The position numbers were made by a program, and so were the translations under genes. This document shows positions 30,159 to 40,504 of a DNA stretch of 64,000 nucleotides, piece by piece. Below the pieces are notes generated by a model. The model was not told where the DNA came from. It was given only the letters and a program-made list of their open reading frames with translations, and did no database searches. Each line of letters starts with the position of its first letter. The stretch's first letter is position 1. The DNA comes from Methylophaga sp. (GTDB taxonomy: Bacteria; Pseudomonadota; Gammaproteobacteria; Nitrosococcales; Methylophagaceae): positions 1 to 64,000 of the forward strand of contig NZ_VENF01000012.1 of NCBI RefSeq assembly GCF_009711715.1, written 5' to 3'.

Positions 30159-31403
30159 TTACGCCGTCCCCGACTGCAGGTGCGCAATCCGCAAAGCCGC
30201 CGGCGGATGCGAATCGTAAACGGCGGAAACCAGCGGATCCGGCGTCAGCGTACTGGCGTTTTCCTTGTAAAGTGCAACCAGCGCCGCAATCAAATCATCG
30301 GCATTGGAAACCGAGGCCGCATAATCATCGGCTTCGTATTCATATTTGCGTGACAAGGACGTCATCAGCGGATGCAGGAAGAACAGAAAAACCGGGATCA
30401 CCAGCATAAACAGCGCCAATGCCATGGCGTTCGATTCAGTGTTGGCACCCAGCCCCTCAAAGAACCAGGTTTGACCCGAGGCCCAGCCCAGTAAGGCCAG
30501 CCCCAACAGGCTCAGGCCGGCCATCACAAACATGTTTTTAACCACGTGCTTACGGCTGAAATGACCTAGTTCGTGGGCCAGTACGGCCTCGATCTGATCT
30601 TCATTCAGGGTGTTCAGCAAGGTGTCGAAAAACACGATGCGTTTATTACTGCCCATGCCGGTAAAGTAGGCATTTCCATGACCGCTGCGACGAGAACCGT
30701 CCATCACAAAAATCCCTTGACTCTTGAAACCGCAACGGCTCAACAGATTTTCCACCCGCTTTCGCAGTTGATCATCTTCCAGCGGCGTAAACTTGTTGAA
30801 CAGGGGGGCGATAAAGGCCGGGTAAGCCCACATCATGAATACAGCAAAACCCATCCAGGCGGCCCACAAGTAGAGCCACCAGAGTTCACCAGCACTCCCC
30901 ATCATCCACAATGCGACCCAGATCAGCAGACCGCCGACCACCAGCATCAGAATGGTTTGCTTGATGAAATCCGAAAAAAACAGGCCGGGTGTCTGCCGGT
31001 TAAAACCGAATTTATCTTCGAGCACAAAGGTTTTGTAATAGGAAAATGGCAGCTCAAGCAGCGAGCCGATCAAAAGGAAACTGAGAAAAAAGATAACCCC
31101 ACCTAACATCGGGCCCATCTCAAACTGTGTCCAGCCACCGTAGAGCACCGCCAGTCCGCCGCCCAGCGTCCAGAGCAGCAGGATGACGCTGCTGTAAAGC
31201 GTTTCAGTACGTTTGAACTTGCCTTTGGCCACGGTGTAATCCGCAGCTTTCTGATGCGAGGCCAGGCTGATTTGTTCTTTGAACGCAGTCGGGACTTCGT
31301 CGCGATGAGCAGTGACATAACGCCCCTGTCTGAATGATAACCAGATTTCCACCGCAGTCATCAGCAACACCGCCGCCAAAAATATCCAACTGAATTCGTT
31401 CAT
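30159..31403 (-). CDS. M48 family metalloprotease (Ste24/CAAX protease 1 type)
   Basis: This 414-residue integral-membrane zinc protease has an N-terminal CAAX-peptidase region with several transmembrane helices (about 5-20, 70-120, 150-205). The zinc site is HELGH at 277-281 with a downstream Glu in YEYEADDYA near 357. Bacterial Ste24-like proteins take part in membrane-protein or lipoprotein quality control. The motif LELPFSYYKTFVLEDKFGFN is typical of the family. Confidence 0.9.
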   Translation of the reverse strand: MNEFSWIFLAAVLLMTAVEIWLSFRQGRYVTAHRDEVPTAFKEQISLASHQKAADYTVAKGKFKRTETLYSSVILLLWTLGGGLAVLYGGWTQFEMGPMLGGVIFFLSFLLIGSLLELPFSYYKTFVLEDKFGFNRQTPGLFFSDFIKQTILMLVVGGLLIWVALWMMGSAGELWWLYLWAAWMGFAVFMMWAYPAFIAPLFNKFTPLEDDQLRKRVENLLSRCGFKSQGIFVMDGSRRSGHGNAYFTGMGSNKRIVFFDTLLNTLNEDQIEAVLAHELGHFSRKHVVKNMFVMAGLSLLGLALLGWASGQTWFFEGLGANTESNAMALALFMLVIPVFLFFLHPLMTSLSRKYEYEADDYAASVSNADDLIAALVALYKENASTLTPDPLVSAVYDSHPPAALRIAHLQSGTA

Positions 31404-31509
31404 ACGCTAAGCCTAAGTTTTCCCATATAAAAATGTCATGAAGAGTAGCCTTTGATACAATCTCTGGCAAGTTAGTTCATCCCATTCATCAATGATAAAG
31501 ACGGAGACC

Positions 31510-32067
31510 ATGGCCAAAAGCAAAAACAACCTGATCTGGATTGACCTGGAAATGACCGGTCTCGACACCAATACTGACTATATTATCGAAATCGCTACCG
31601 TCGTCACTGACAGCGAACTCAACGTACTGGGAGAAGGCCCCGTCTTTGCCATACATCAACCCGACTCGGTTCTGGATGGGATGGATGAATGGAATACCCG
31701 CCAGCACGGCAAATCCGGCCTCACCGAGCGGGTACGCGAAAGCACCATCAACGAGGCCATCGCTGAAGAAAAGACGCTGGAATTTCTGCGCAAATATGTC
31801 CCTGCCGGCGTGTCACCGATGTGCGGCAACAGCATCTGTCAGGACCGTCGTTTTCTGGCGCGCTGTATGCCGGAGCTCGAAGCCTTTTTCCATTACCGCA
31901 ATCTGGATGTCAGCAGCCTGAAAGAACTGGCGCGTCGCTGGGCGCCCAAAGTGGAAAAATCCTTCAAGAAAAATTCATCGCACCTGGCAATGGATGATAT
32001 CAAGGACTCCATTCGTGAACTTCAGCATTACCGCGAACATATGATTAAACTGCCTGAGACCGTCTAG
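31510..32067 (+). CDS. orn: Oligoribonuclease
   Basis: Orn is a DEDDh 3'-5' exonuclease that degrades di- and short oligoribonucleotides, including pGpG made from cyclic di-GMP. The 185-residue protein shows [39 protein letters not shown] and [21 protein letters not shown] start at ATG 31510, with GGAG close upstream. A diguanylate cyclase gene lies 1.6 kb away. Confidence 0.95.
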   Translation: MAKSKNNLIWIDLEMTGLDTNTDYIIEIATVVTDSELNVLGEGPVFAIHQPDSVLDGMDEWNTRQHGKSGLTERVRESTINEAIAEEKTLEFLRKYVPAGVSPMCGNSICQDRRFLARCMPELEAFFHYRNLDVSSLKELARRWAPKVEKSFKKNSSHLAMDDIKDSIRELQHYREHMIKLPETV

Positions 32068-32127
32068 ATTCACATCGTTTTCACGGACTGAGAGCGAGAT
32101 TGTCTGCTCTGTTTTCAATACCGTGAC

Positions 32128-32265
32128 ATGGTCCATCAGAAACCACATCTGTCCAGCAAAATCTGTCTTGCCTGTCAGCGCCCTTTCAGTTGGCGCAAGA
32201 AATGGCGCAGAGACTGGGATCAGGTTAAATATTGTTCCGAGCGCTGCCGCAGGCATTCGCGATAA
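32128..32265 (+). CDS. DUF2256 family small cysteine protein
   Basis: This 45-residue basic protein starts at ATG 32128. It has two Cys pairs: [19 protein letters not shown] and [10 protein letters not shown], the DUF2256 pattern that suggests a zinc ribbon or knuckle. Its function is unknown, but members often sit beside photolyase/cryptochrome genes, as here, where a photolyase of FeS type follows three genes later. The stop (32263-32265) is 2 bp before the next start, so it is probably translated with the exonuclease gene. Confidence 0.85.
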   Translation: MVHQKPHLSSKICLACQRPFSWRKKWRRDWDQVKYCSERCRRHSR

Positions 32266-32267
32266 TT

Positions 32268-33734
32268 ATGATGGCTGATTTATCTGCATTCCCACCCCGC
32301 ATGGTTCTGCTCGACTGCGAGACCACTGGTGGCCGCGCCAGCCGGGATCGCATGACCGAGCTGGCATTAATTCAAATAGACGACGGCGTCGTTGTTGATC
32401 GCTGGCAGACACTGATCAATCCCGGTATCGCCATCCCGCCCTGGATTACCCGCCTGACCGGCATCACGAACCCGATGGTGGAAGAGGCGCCGCATTTCGA
32501 AACCATTGCGCCGGCACTATTCGAGCGTCTGCAGGACCGGGTAATCGTCGCTCATAATGCCCGCTTTGATTACAGCTTTCTGAAACAGTCTTTCCTGCGC
32601 TGCGGCTTTCAGCTTAACAGCAAGACTTTGTGCTCAGTCAGACTCAGCCGCAAGCTGTTTCCTGAGCACCGTTATCACGGCCTGGACCGCATTATCGAGA
32701 GGCTGGGTATCGAAATCGATGATCGCCACCGGGCGATGGCCGATACCGAAGTCATTCTTGCCTTTATGCAGCATATCAGCGACCAGTTTGCTGCCGAGCA
32801 AATCGAGACGGTCTGCAAACAGCTGCTTAAACGGCCCAGCCTGCCCAGCCACCTCAGTCAGAAACAAATTGATGCCCTGCCTGACCAGCCCGGCATTTAT
32901 CGTTTTCTGGATGCCGAAGGTGTCCCGCTCTATATCGGCAAATCTGTCAATATTCGCGAACGGGTACTGAGCCATTTCAGTCAGGATCACAAAAATGCAA
33001 AGGAACTCGATATCAGCAAGGCGCTGCATCATATCGAGTTTGAGCAGACGCCTTCAGACTTCGGTGCCCAGTTGCTGGAAAACACCGAAATAAAACAGTA
33101 TTCACCGCGCTTTAACCGCCGCCAGACCAAAAGCAAAACCTTGTATCAGATCTCACTGACTGAGACTGATGACGGTCTGTTACAGACCGAAGTGGTGGCG
33201 ACCGATATGACTGCGATCGAAGATATCACCCGTCGATTTGGTCTGTTTCGTAGCCGTAAGCAGGCGCAGAACACATTGCTGGATCTGGCGCAGTCACATC
33301 AGCTCTGCCAGAAACTCTGCGGTCTGGAAAAGCGTCAGCTGGGTGCATGCTTTGGCTTTCAGCTAAAAAAATGTCGCGGCGCCTGTTGTGGCAAAGAGAG
33401 CGCAGCCAGCTATAACCTGCGTCTCAAACTGGCGCTTGACAGCCTCAAAAATCAGCAATGGCCGTGGCCGGGCCCAATCATCATTGAAGAGCATCCGGTG
33501 CATGAAAGCTGGGAGTCGGTGCATTACCACCTTGTCGACCAATGGCGTTACCTGGGCCAGGTCCGGGATGAGTCTGATTGTCAGCAGTTGCTCAATAAAA
33601 ACCAGCGGAATCCCGCCTATTTCGACCGGGACAGCTACAAAATTCTGGTGCGTTTCCTGCTCACCCCGGACCGGCAAAAGCATCAGCGGCTGGTCATTAA
33701 ACCCTTTTCCCTGGACCAAACGGAGCTTGTCTGA
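32268..33734 (+). CDS. DnaQ-like exonuclease fused to a GIY-YIG nuclease domain
   Basis: About 488 residues. The N-terminal half (about 12-175) is a DEDDh exonuclease like the epsilon subunit of DNA polymerase III: VLLDCETTGG, VAHNARFDYSFLK, and HRAMADTEVI. The second half has a GIY-YIG domain (GIYRF near 209, YIGKSVNIRERVLSHF near 222), as in UvrC and Cho, and a cysteine-containing C-terminal stretch (CGLEKRQLGACFGFQLKKCR) that matches the UvrC/Cho type. The architecture occurs in several gammaproteobacteria and implies DNA repair. The ATGs at 32268 and 32271 are both possible. Confidence 0.9.
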   Translation: MMADLSAFPPRMVLLDCETTGGRASRDRMTELALIQIDDGVVVDRWQTLINPGIAIPPWITRLTGITNPMVEEAPHFETIAPALFERLQDRVIVAHNARFDYSFLKQSFLRCGFQLNSKTLCSVRLSRKLFPEHRYHGLDRIIERLGIEIDDRHRAMADTEVILAFMQHISDQFAAEQIETVCKQLLKRPSLPSHLSQKQIDALPDQPGIYRFLDAEGVPLYIGKSVNIRERVLSHFSQDHKNAKELDISKALHHIEFEQTPSDFGAQLLENTEIKQYSPRFNRRQTKSKTLYQISLTETDDGLLQTEVVATDMTAIEDITRRFGLFRSRKQAQNTLLDLAQSHQLCQKLCGLEKRQLGACFGFQLKKCRGACCGKESAASYNLRLKLALDSLKNQQWPWPGPIIIEEHPVHESWESVHYHLVDQWRYLGQVRDESDCQQLLNKNQRNPAYFDRDSYKILVRFLLTPDRQKHQRLVIKPFSLDQTELV

Positions 33735-34129
33735 TGAGGCCACAACACCGCTACCTCGGTTACGCCGGCTTGATCCCTTTTATTGTGTTGGCGCTTGGCA
33801 GCCTGCTGAACAGCCGCCATGCCGAAATTTTTCTGATTGATTATGCTGCACTGATTTTCAGTTTTCTCGGCGGCATGCTGTGGACTTTAAGCATCAGGCA
33901 AAAACTGCCGGCGCATGTTGCTCTGGTTGCCGTCAGTGCCATGCTCTGGGCCTGGCTCTGGCTGCTGACGCCGGCCTATAACTGGCTCTGGCTGGCAGCA
34001 TTGTCATTTGTCGCTTTGTGGCTGTATGAATGGTCTCTGCTGCGGCGCTTTATTGCACATGATTTTCTGATACTGCGTGGACAGCTCAGCCTGGTTGCCG
34101 CCCTGTCACTGGTGCTGGCTAACTTCTGA
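33734..34129 (+). CDS. DUF3429 family membrane protein
   Basis: This 131-residue protein has about five hydrophobic helices. The opening GYAGLIPFIVLALGSLL, the FSFLGGMLWTL segment and the YEWSLLRR...FLILRGQLSLVA end match DUF3429, an uncharacterised inner-membrane family often next to photolyase or cryptochrome genes. Its start overlaps the upstream stop (1 bp) and its stop overlaps the next start, so it is embedded in the repair operon. Confidence 0.8.
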   Translation: MRPQHRYLGYAGLIPFIVLALGSLLNSRHAEIFLIDYAALIFSFLGGMLWTLSIRQKLPAHVALVAVSAMLWAWLWLLTPAYNWLWLAALSFVALWLYEWSLLRRFIAHDFLILRGQLSLVAALSLVLANF

Positions 34130-35682
34130 TGGGTTTGCGTCTGAACCTGATTCTCGGTGATCAACTTAACCGGGACAGCTTGCTCTGGCATGACGTGGAC
34201 CGGGACAAAGACCGGTTCTGGATGGCCGAAGTTAAAGCGGCTTCCAGTGAAACGCCGTCCAGCAAACAACGCAGCGTGTTTTTTCTGTCTGCGATGCGGC
34301 ATTTTGCCCAAACCATCGAAATCCAGGGCTTTGCTTTACATTACGCCACCCTCAGTGACGGCTATCAGAGCTTTACCGAGGCGCTCACTGCCACCCTGAA
34401 TAAATACGAGATCAGTCAGGTCCGCTGTGTACTGCCCGGCGATGTGGCGGTGATGCGTGAACTCGCTGCGTGCTGTCAGCACCACCAGCTTGATATTGAG
34501 TGGCTGAGTGACAATCACTTTATCAGCCGACGCGGCGAGTTCAGGCGCTGGATGCAGGCCCGGCGTCAGCCCAGAATGGAGCACTGGTACCGGCATTTGC
34601 GTCAGGATCGGCAAATCCTCATGGACAACAACCACAAGCCGGAAGGTGGTCAGTGGAATTTTGATAAAGATAACCGCAAGACTTTCGGTAAAAATGGTCC
34701 TGACTCCATCCCCGCACCACTGCAATTTAAAACCGATGCCATGACCCGCTCGGTCATCAGCGATATAGAAAACCATCTGCCGGATTTACCGGGCGAGATA
34801 GCTGACTTTAACTGGCCGGTGACTCGTGAGCAGGGACTGGAACAGCTGGATGAATTCATTGAACACCGGCTATCGCATTTTGGTGATTACCAGGATGCGA
34901 TGTGGACCGAGCAGCCCTTTCTTTACCATGCCCGTCTGTCAGCTTGCCTCAACCTGAAACTGTTACACCCAATGGAAGTGATCACTGCGGCCGAACAGGC
35001 ATACCGTGATGGCAAAGCGCCGCTGAACGCCGTGGAAGGCTTTATCCGCCAAATCCTGGGCTGGCGTGAATACATCCGTGGACTTTACTGGTATTACCGC
35101 GACAACTGGCTGGACTATAACGCTTTGGATCGACAACGCGATCTACCCGGTTTTTACTGGAATGCCGAAACCGATATGACCTGTATGTGTCAGTCTGTTA
35201 AACAAGTACTGACCTACGGCTACGGTCACCATATACAAAGACTGATGGTGACCGGACTGTTCTCCTTACTATGGGGCGTCAAACCGGAACAGATTCATCG
35301 CTGGTATCTCGGTATGTTTATCGATGCTGTCGCCTGGGTGGAGGTCCCCAATACCATCGGTATGAGTCAGTATGCCGATGGCGGCATTGTCGGCTCCAAG
35401 CCGTATATTGCCAGCGGTGCCTATATCAAACGCATGTCCAACTACTGCGACCACTGCAGGTTCAATCCCAAGCAGGCCAGCGGTGATCAAGCCTGTCCGT
35501 TTACCACTTTGTACTGGTCCTTTATTGATCATCACCGTGACTGGTTATCTCGCAACCCGCGACTGGGGATGCAGGTAAGGAACTGGGATAATAAAAAAGA
35601 TGACGAAAAGCAGGCCATCCGCGAGCGGACGAACTGGCTGTATCAACACCTGGATCAATCCGGTTACAAGGAGCAGGGATGA
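34129..35682 (+). CDS. FeS-type bacterial cryptochrome/photolyase (FeS-BCP)
   Basis: This 517-residue protein has an N-terminal DUF523-free antenna-like Rossmann domain (LRLNLILGDQLNRDS) and a helical FAD domain. The four cysteines that hold a [4Fe-4S] cluster in Agrobacterium PhrB have counterparts C352, C440, C443 and C456 (TCMCQ, YCDHC, ACPF). The GMSQYADGGIVGSKPY segment is typical of this clade, whose members repair (6-4) photoproducts or act as light sensors. It overlaps the neighbouring genes on both sides by 1-4 bp. Confidence 0.9.
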   Translation: MGLRLNLILGDQLNRDSLLWHDVDRDKDRFWMAEVKAASSETPSSKQRSVFFLSAMRHFAQTIEIQGFALHYATLSDGYQSFTEALTATLNKYEISQVRCVLPGDVAVMRELAACCQHHQLDIEWLSDNHFISRRGEFRRWMQARRQPRMEHWYRHLRQDRQILMDNNHKPEGGQWNFDKDNRKTFGKNGPDSIPAPLQFKTDAMTRSVISDIENHLPDLPGEIADFNWPVTREQGLEQLDEFIEHRLSHFGDYQDAMWTEQPFLYHARLSACLNLKLLHPMEVITAAEQAYRDGKAPLNAVEGFIRQILGWREYIRGLYWYYRDNWLDYNALDRQRDLPGFYWNAETDMTCMCQSVKQVLTYGYGHHIQRLMVTGLFSLLWGVKPEQIHRWYLGMFIDAVAWVEVPNTIGMSQYADGGIVGSKPYIASGAYIKRMSNYCDHCRFNPKQASGDQACPFTTLYWSFIDHHRDWLSRNPRLGMQVRNWDNKKDDEKQAIRERTNWLYQHLDQSGYKEQG

Positions 35683-37076
35683 CAACAACACAACTGGTCT
35701 GGCTGAGAAATGATTTGCGGCTGGACGATAATCCGGCTTTATATCTTGCCCAGCAACAGGGCGGCATTGAAGTGGTGTTCGTGGCCTGTCCCGGCCAATG
35801 GCAACAGCATGACGAGTCAGCCGCCAAGCTGGGACTTAAAGCCGACAGTGTGAAGGATATTCAGCAGCAACTCGCCAGCAAAGGCATCCCGCTGCACCTG
35901 CTCGAAACGGCGATGTTTGCCGATGTGCCGGATCTGTTGCTTGATTTCTGCCAGCAGCAGAATTTCAGCGCCCTCTGGTTTAACCAGGAAACACCGCTGG
36001 ACGAGCGCCGCCGGGATCAGGCGGTGGTGGATATCTTTACCGAAGCCGGTATTGCCTGCCACGCACTGGAAACGGATTTACTGGTTGCACTGCCGGTGCT
36101 GACTCAGCAGGATGAACCTTTTAAAGTCTTCACCCCCTATTACCGTCGCTGGTTGCAGCTCCTGCAGGAGACACAACGCGAACCTTACCCGGAACCGGAG
36201 AAACAGGCCGAGGCATTCAACGTTGACTGGCAAAAACCTGACTGGGCCGGGGACTATCGTGACGATATCTGGCCAGCCGCGGAAGACGAGTTACTGGCAA
36301 AGCTGGACAAATTCTGTGAAAAACGGTTGAAGCATTATTCTGAACGGCGCGATTTTCCGGCTGAACCCGCCACCAGCTTACTGTCCCCCTATCTCTCGAT
36401 CGGCCGACTCGGTCCGCGTCGTCTTTTAGCTAGCATTCAGTATCACTGTGGAGCACAGAAAATGCACTGGCAGGATAATGTCTGGCTGCAGGAACTGGCC
36501 TGGCGGGATTTTTACCGCCAGTTGCTGCTGCATTTCCCTCGTCTGAGCATGGAAAAACCTTTCAAACCCGAAACCGATCAGGTCATCTGGTCTGATAACG
36601 AGGACGGTTTCAGAGCCTGGTGTGCCGGTAGAACAGGCTTCCCAATTGTCGATGCTGCCATGCGCCAGCTGATCCAGACCGGCTGGATGCATAACCGGCT
36701 GCGAATGATTAGCGCCAGTTTCCTGAGCAAACTGCTGTTGATTGACTGGCGCCGTGGTGAGCAGTTTTTCATGCAGCATCTGATTGATGGCGAGTTTGCT
36801 GCCAATAACGGCGGCTGGCAGTGGAGTGCTTCCACCGGCGTGGATGCGGCGCCCTATTTCCGGGTATTCAATCCGACCCGACAGTCAGAGCGTTTTGATC
36901 CGGAGGGTGAGTTTATCCGCCGTTTTGTGCCGGAACTGGCTGAACTCAGTGGCAAACAAATTCATAATCCGAGTGATGAGCAACGTTCAAAACTGGGATA
37001 TCCGGCTCCTGTGATTGATTACAAGCCAGCTCGTCAACAGGCGATTGAAGCCTTTGCCAATCTGAAAAACAGCTGA
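35679..37076 (+). CDS. phrB: Class I CPD photolyase
   Basis: Deoxyribodipyrimidine photolyase, 465 residues: a light-driven FAD enzyme that splits cyclobutane pyrimidine dimers. It begins LVWLRNDLRLDDNPAL (antenna domain), then has VFTPYYRRWLQL, SPYLSIGRLGPRRLL, LAWRDFYRQLL, the FAD/DNA-binding stretch GFPIVDAAMRQLIQTGWMHN, and NNGGWQWSASTGVDAAPYFR. It overlaps the FeS-type photolyase by 4 bp, so both kinds of UV lesion are probably handled by one transcript. Confidence 0.94.
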   Translation: MTTTQLVWLRNDLRLDDNPALYLAQQQGGIEVVFVACPGQWQQHDESAAKLGLKADSVKDIQQQLASKGIPLHLLETAMFADVPDLLLDFCQQQNFSALWFNQETPLDERRRDQAVVDIFTEAGIACHALETDLLVALPVLTQQDEPFKVFTPYYRRWLQLLQETQREPYPEPEKQAEAFNVDWQKPDWAGDYRDDIWPAAEDELLAKLDKFCEKRLKHYSERRDFPAEPATSLLSPYLSIGRLGPRRLLASIQYHCGAQKMHWQDNVWLQELAWRDFYRQLLLHFPRLSMEKPFKPETDQVIWSDNEDGFRAWCAGRTGFPIVDAAMRQLIQTGWMHNRLRMISASFLSKLLLIDWRRGEQFFMQHLIDGEFAANNGGWQWSASTGVDAAPYFRVFNPTRQSERFDPEGEFIRRFVPELAELSGKQIHNPSDEQRSKLGYPAPVIDYKPARQQAIEAFANLKNS

Positions 37077-37136
37077 TTTTCCCACACTTGAATCAATGTG
37101 GTATCTTGTGCGCTAATTTTTGCCTGATACCCAGCT

Positions 37137-38507
37137 ATGGCTCGTCCACATTTACACGGTTACCTGGATCCTGCTTTACCGACAATGGATGCGGCCACTA
37201 TCAGCGAGCTTAACCAGCACGCGGCCAGAGACCTGGCCAAACGCTCCCTCCCAGGCGGCCTGATCGTGCTGCTGGCTTTACTGATCTCCGCCACCGCATC
37301 CCCGATTATGGACGGGGCCAGCAGTATCATCTGTAGCCTGTTTACCATCATGACCATCTTGGTCCTGCTACGACTGTTCAGCATCCGCCTGCTGTTTTGT
37401 CAGCGAATACGGCTGAAAACATGGCGTCTACTCAGCTACATCATGTTCTCAATCTCCGCTGCGGTCTGGGGCTTTTATGTCGCGGCCAGCTTTTATCTGT
37501 ATCAGAACATCACCATCAATATGGTCATCATGATGTTCACGATTGGCATTGCCGCCGGGGCGGCCACCAGCCTGTTTATCTGGAAACGCATGACCCAGCT
37601 TTATCTGCTGCTGATCTTCCTGCCGATCACAAGCGTGATAATTTTGCAGTGGAATACCCTCACTGCCAGCCTGATTTTCGGTTTGGCAGCCTATTTGGTC
37701 TTTTTACTGGTGCAGGCCAAGCGCGCTAACACCGAATACTGGCGGGCCCTGTGTGTCAATAAACTGCTGCAGAAACAGACCAATGAACTGGTAGCAGCCA
37801 GAGATCAGGCTGAAAAAGCCAGCCAGGCCAAAACAGAATTTCTCTCCAGTATGAGTCATGAGCTCAGAACCCCGCTCAATGCGATTCTGGGCTTTACCCA
37901 GTTACTGGCCAGCGATCCGGAATCGCCGCCGACACGTGAGCAGAAAGATAGTCTTAATCATATTCTCAAAGCAAGTAACCATTTACTGACTTTGATAAAT
38001 CAGGTGCTGGATCTGGCGAAAGTGGAGTCCGGCAAACTGGAGCTGAATCTGACTGAACAGCATATCGGCAAACTGGTCGAGGACTGTCTGCCGCTGATCA
38101 AGACTCTGGCCGATGAAAAATCGGTGTCACTGGATATTGCTCCGGCCCCCGATTGCCCTGTTATCGCCGATGCGATGCGGCTCAAGCAGGTCCTGCTCAA
38201 TCTGCTCAACAATGGGGTTAAATACAATCGCAAGGGCGGCAAGCTGATACTGAGCTATGACCAGCTTGGCAACCATCTGCGCGTCAGGATCCGTGACACC
38301 GGCATCGGCATTTCCGAGAAACATCAGGAGAAGATGTTCCGTTCTTTTTCCAGGCTGGGGCAGGAAAACTCAAGCACCGAAGGCAGTGGCGTTGGCCTGG
38401 TCATCACCAGGAATCTGCTGGAAGCCATGAATGGCAGACTCGATTTTGACAGTCAGAAAAACCAGGGATCAACCTTCTGGTTTGATCTGCCCCTTGCCAA
38501 TAATTAA
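37137..38507 (+). CDS. Membrane-bound sensor histidine kinase, orphan
   Basis: The 456-residue protein has about six N-terminal transmembrane helices (about 40-205) with little periplasmic sequence, then a HisKA domain ([17 protein letters not shown], phosphoacceptor His near 243) and an HATPase domain with N box [11 protein letters not shown]1 DTGIGIS and G2 GSGVGLVI. It lacks a receiver domain, and no response regulator gene is adjacent, so its partner is unknown. The stimulus may be sensed within the membrane. Confidence 0.9.
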   Translation: MARPHLHGYLDPALPTMDAATISELNQHAARDLAKRSLPGGLIVLLALLISATASPIMDGASSIICSLFTIMTILVLLRLFSIRLLFCQRIRLKTWRLLSYIMFSISAAVWGFYVAASFYLYQNITINMVIMMFTIGIAAGAATSLFIWKRMTQLYLLLIFLPITSVIILQWNTLTASLIFGLAAYLVFLLVQAKRANTEYWRALCVNKLLQKQTNELVAARDQAEKASQAKTEFLSSMSHELRTPLNAILGFTQLLASDPESPPTREQKDSLNHILKASNHLLTLINQVLDLAKVESGKLELNLTEQHIGKLVEDCLPLIKTLADEKSVSLDIAPAPDCPVIADAMRLKQVLLNLLNNGVKYNRKGGKLILSYDQLGNHLRVRIRDTGIGISEKHQEKMFRSFSRLGQENSSTEGSGVGLVITRNLLEAMNGRLDFDSQKNQGSTFWFDLPLANN

Positions 38508-40447
38508 TCAGCCTGCTTCAGCTGTCTGACCAGTTGTTCCAGCGTATAACTGATTCGGGTCATATCCTCACCGGCATGATTGATATCACCGACATACTGA
38601 TCAACCTGCTGCGAATCCAGTTTGATTTGCTCTGTGGTGCGAGCAATTTCATCGACCGTCGTTGTCTGTTCCTGGGTAGCCGAAGCAATCGCCGCATTGA
38701 TCTCGTTGATGGTTTTTATCGCTGATACCACGGGCTCCATCGCCGAACGGGCCTGGGCTGTCTGTCTGGCACAATCAGCAGCAGCAAGACTCTGGCGACT
38801 GACAATCGCGGTGGCCTCTGATCCGGAATCGGTTAATTGCACAATAATGCTGCGGATCTCTTCGGTGGACTGGGTGGTTCTGGATGCCAGTTGGCGGACT
38901 TCATCGGCCACGACCGCAAAACCGCGGCCATGTTCACCGGCACGAGCGGCCTCGATAGCGGCATTCAGCGCCAGCAGATTGGTCTGTTCGGCTACCCCCT
39001 GAATCACCTCCAGCACGGCACGGATATTATTGCCGTTCTGTTCCAGCTTGTTCATGACCTTTTCTACATCCATCAGATCGGCCGCCAGTTTTTCACTGGC
39101 TTCGGTCGCTTCACTCAGCGTATGACGGGCGGTTTGTGTCGCCTGATTGGCCTCACTGGCCGATTTCGATGCCTGAATGGCGTTATCAGCGACTTCCTTA
39201 AAGGAATAAGACAACTCGGTCACTGCCGTTGCCACCTGATCGGTCGCATTATGCTGCTGCCGGCTCAGCTCCGAAGTAGAGGCTGATACACTTTGCAGTG
39301 ACTGGCTGGCGCTGGTCACATGCTGTGCCTGCGCTTGCAGTTTGGCAATCAGTTCTGCCAGGTAAGTCTGCAGGTGACTGGCTGAATCCGCGGCCGAGCG
39401 GGTTTCCTCAAAACGGCTATCCAGCTCCAAGGTCTGGCTGAAGTCGCCTTTCTGCATGCCGCGGAAAAAGCTTTCCAGTTCCAGCAATGAAGCCAGGGTC
39501 AGTTTCTGTATAAAGGCCTGCAGGCTGACCGCGATCACAATCAATACCACAGCCGCCAGCATGGCCCAACGTACCTGATTAGTGATACTCGCCTTAATAT
39601 CGGCAATCTGTTGCTGGAAACTGTTGAGTGTGGATTGCAGCGAGAGGATATGCTGGTTCAGGCTGGCACGGCCCTGGTCGACCTGCTGCATGAAACTAAT
39701 GGTATTGGCGATCTCCTTGTCATATCGGCGAGTCAGACTCTGCACTGACGCAATGCTGACCTCACCGATTTCATCCGGCTCCTGCGGGATCAGCGACATT
39801 TCATCCTTTTCGGTATAAATGCCAAATCGCGGCATTGATTCCAGCTTGGCAGCCAGCTCGGCGAATTTCTGGTTCTGCGCCAGCAAAGCCTTTTGCCGGG
39901 CTTCACCCTGCTCTTCAAAAAATGCCTGCCGCTGATGAGACAGTTGATTCAGACTACGGCCCATTTCGGCCAGTGTGGAGAGAAATACGGTCTGTTCAGC
40001 ATTGAACTGATAATCTGCCTGATCGGCATAACTGATCAGCATGCCGATATCGCCGGCGCGTTCACGCTCATTATTAATCAGTAATGTCTGTGGATTGGCA
40101 GCCAGTTTGCCAGCAGCCCGAACCGCCTGCACACTGCTCTGCAGTTGGTTGATAGCCTCATGGATCTGCTGATTTTCAGCTTCATTCAGCCAGTTAAATG
40201 ACTGTTCCGCAAGCACATTGAGTTTGTCTTCTGCCTGCTGCAGCAAATCAGCCTGACCACTGGCCAGATACCGCTCCAGCAAAATGCGGACATCGATATC
40301 AAAGGTATTGCGGTATTGCTGGAACTCATCAGCAATCTGGTAGGGTTTATCCAGCTGTCGCCAGCCCCAGACAGCGGTCAGTGCTGACAGAATCAATAAG
40401 CCGACAATGGAAAAGGTAATAAAACGAGAGACAAGAGACAGTTTCAT
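38504..40447 (-). CDS. Methyl-accepting chemotaxis protein
   Basis: The 647-residue chemoreceptor has an N-terminal helix (about 11-29), a helical periplasmic sensing region (about 35-290), a second transmembrane helix (about 292-312), a HAMP-like segment and a long cytoplasmic coiled coil. The hairpin tip reads [30 protein letters not shown], the most conserved part of MCPs (shown here only by its key [19 protein letters not shown] part). It converges on the histidine kinase gene with a 4-bp overlap. The ligand is unknown. Confidence 0.92.
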   Translation of the reverse strand: MKLSLVSRFITFSIVGLLILSALTAVWGWRQLDKPYQIADEFQQYRNTFDIDVRILLERYLASGQADLLQQAEDKLNVLAEQSFNWLNEAENQQIHEAINQLQSSVQAVRAAGKLAANPQTLLINNERERAGDIGMLISYADQADYQFNAEQTVFLSTLAEMGRSLNQLSHQRQAFFEEQGEARQKALLAQNQKFAELAAKLESMPRFGIYTEKDEMSLIPQEPDEIGEVSIASVQSLTRRYDKEIANTISFMQQVDQGRASLNQHILSLQSTLNSFQQQIADIKASITNQVRWAMLAAVVLIVIAVSLQAFIQKLTLASLLELESFFRGMQKGDFSQTLELDSRFEETRSAADSASHLQTYLAELIAKLQAQAQHVTSASQSLQSVSASTSELSRQQHNATDQVATAVTELSYSFKEVADNAIQASKSASEANQATQTARHTLSEATEASEKLAADLMDVEKVMNKLEQNGNNIRAVLEVIQGVAEQTNLLALNAAIEAARAGEHGRGFAVVADEVRQLASRTTQSTEEIRSIIVQLTDSGSEATAIVSRQSLAAADCARQTAQARSAMEPVVSAIKTINEINAAIASATQEQTTTVDEIARTTEQIKLDSQQVDQYVGDINHAGEDMTRISYTLEQLVRQLKQAD

Positions 40448-40504
40448 AAAAGCCGATCACATTAAAAATGCAACCTGCGAGCTTAACGGCTCTCAATGAC
40501 AAAT

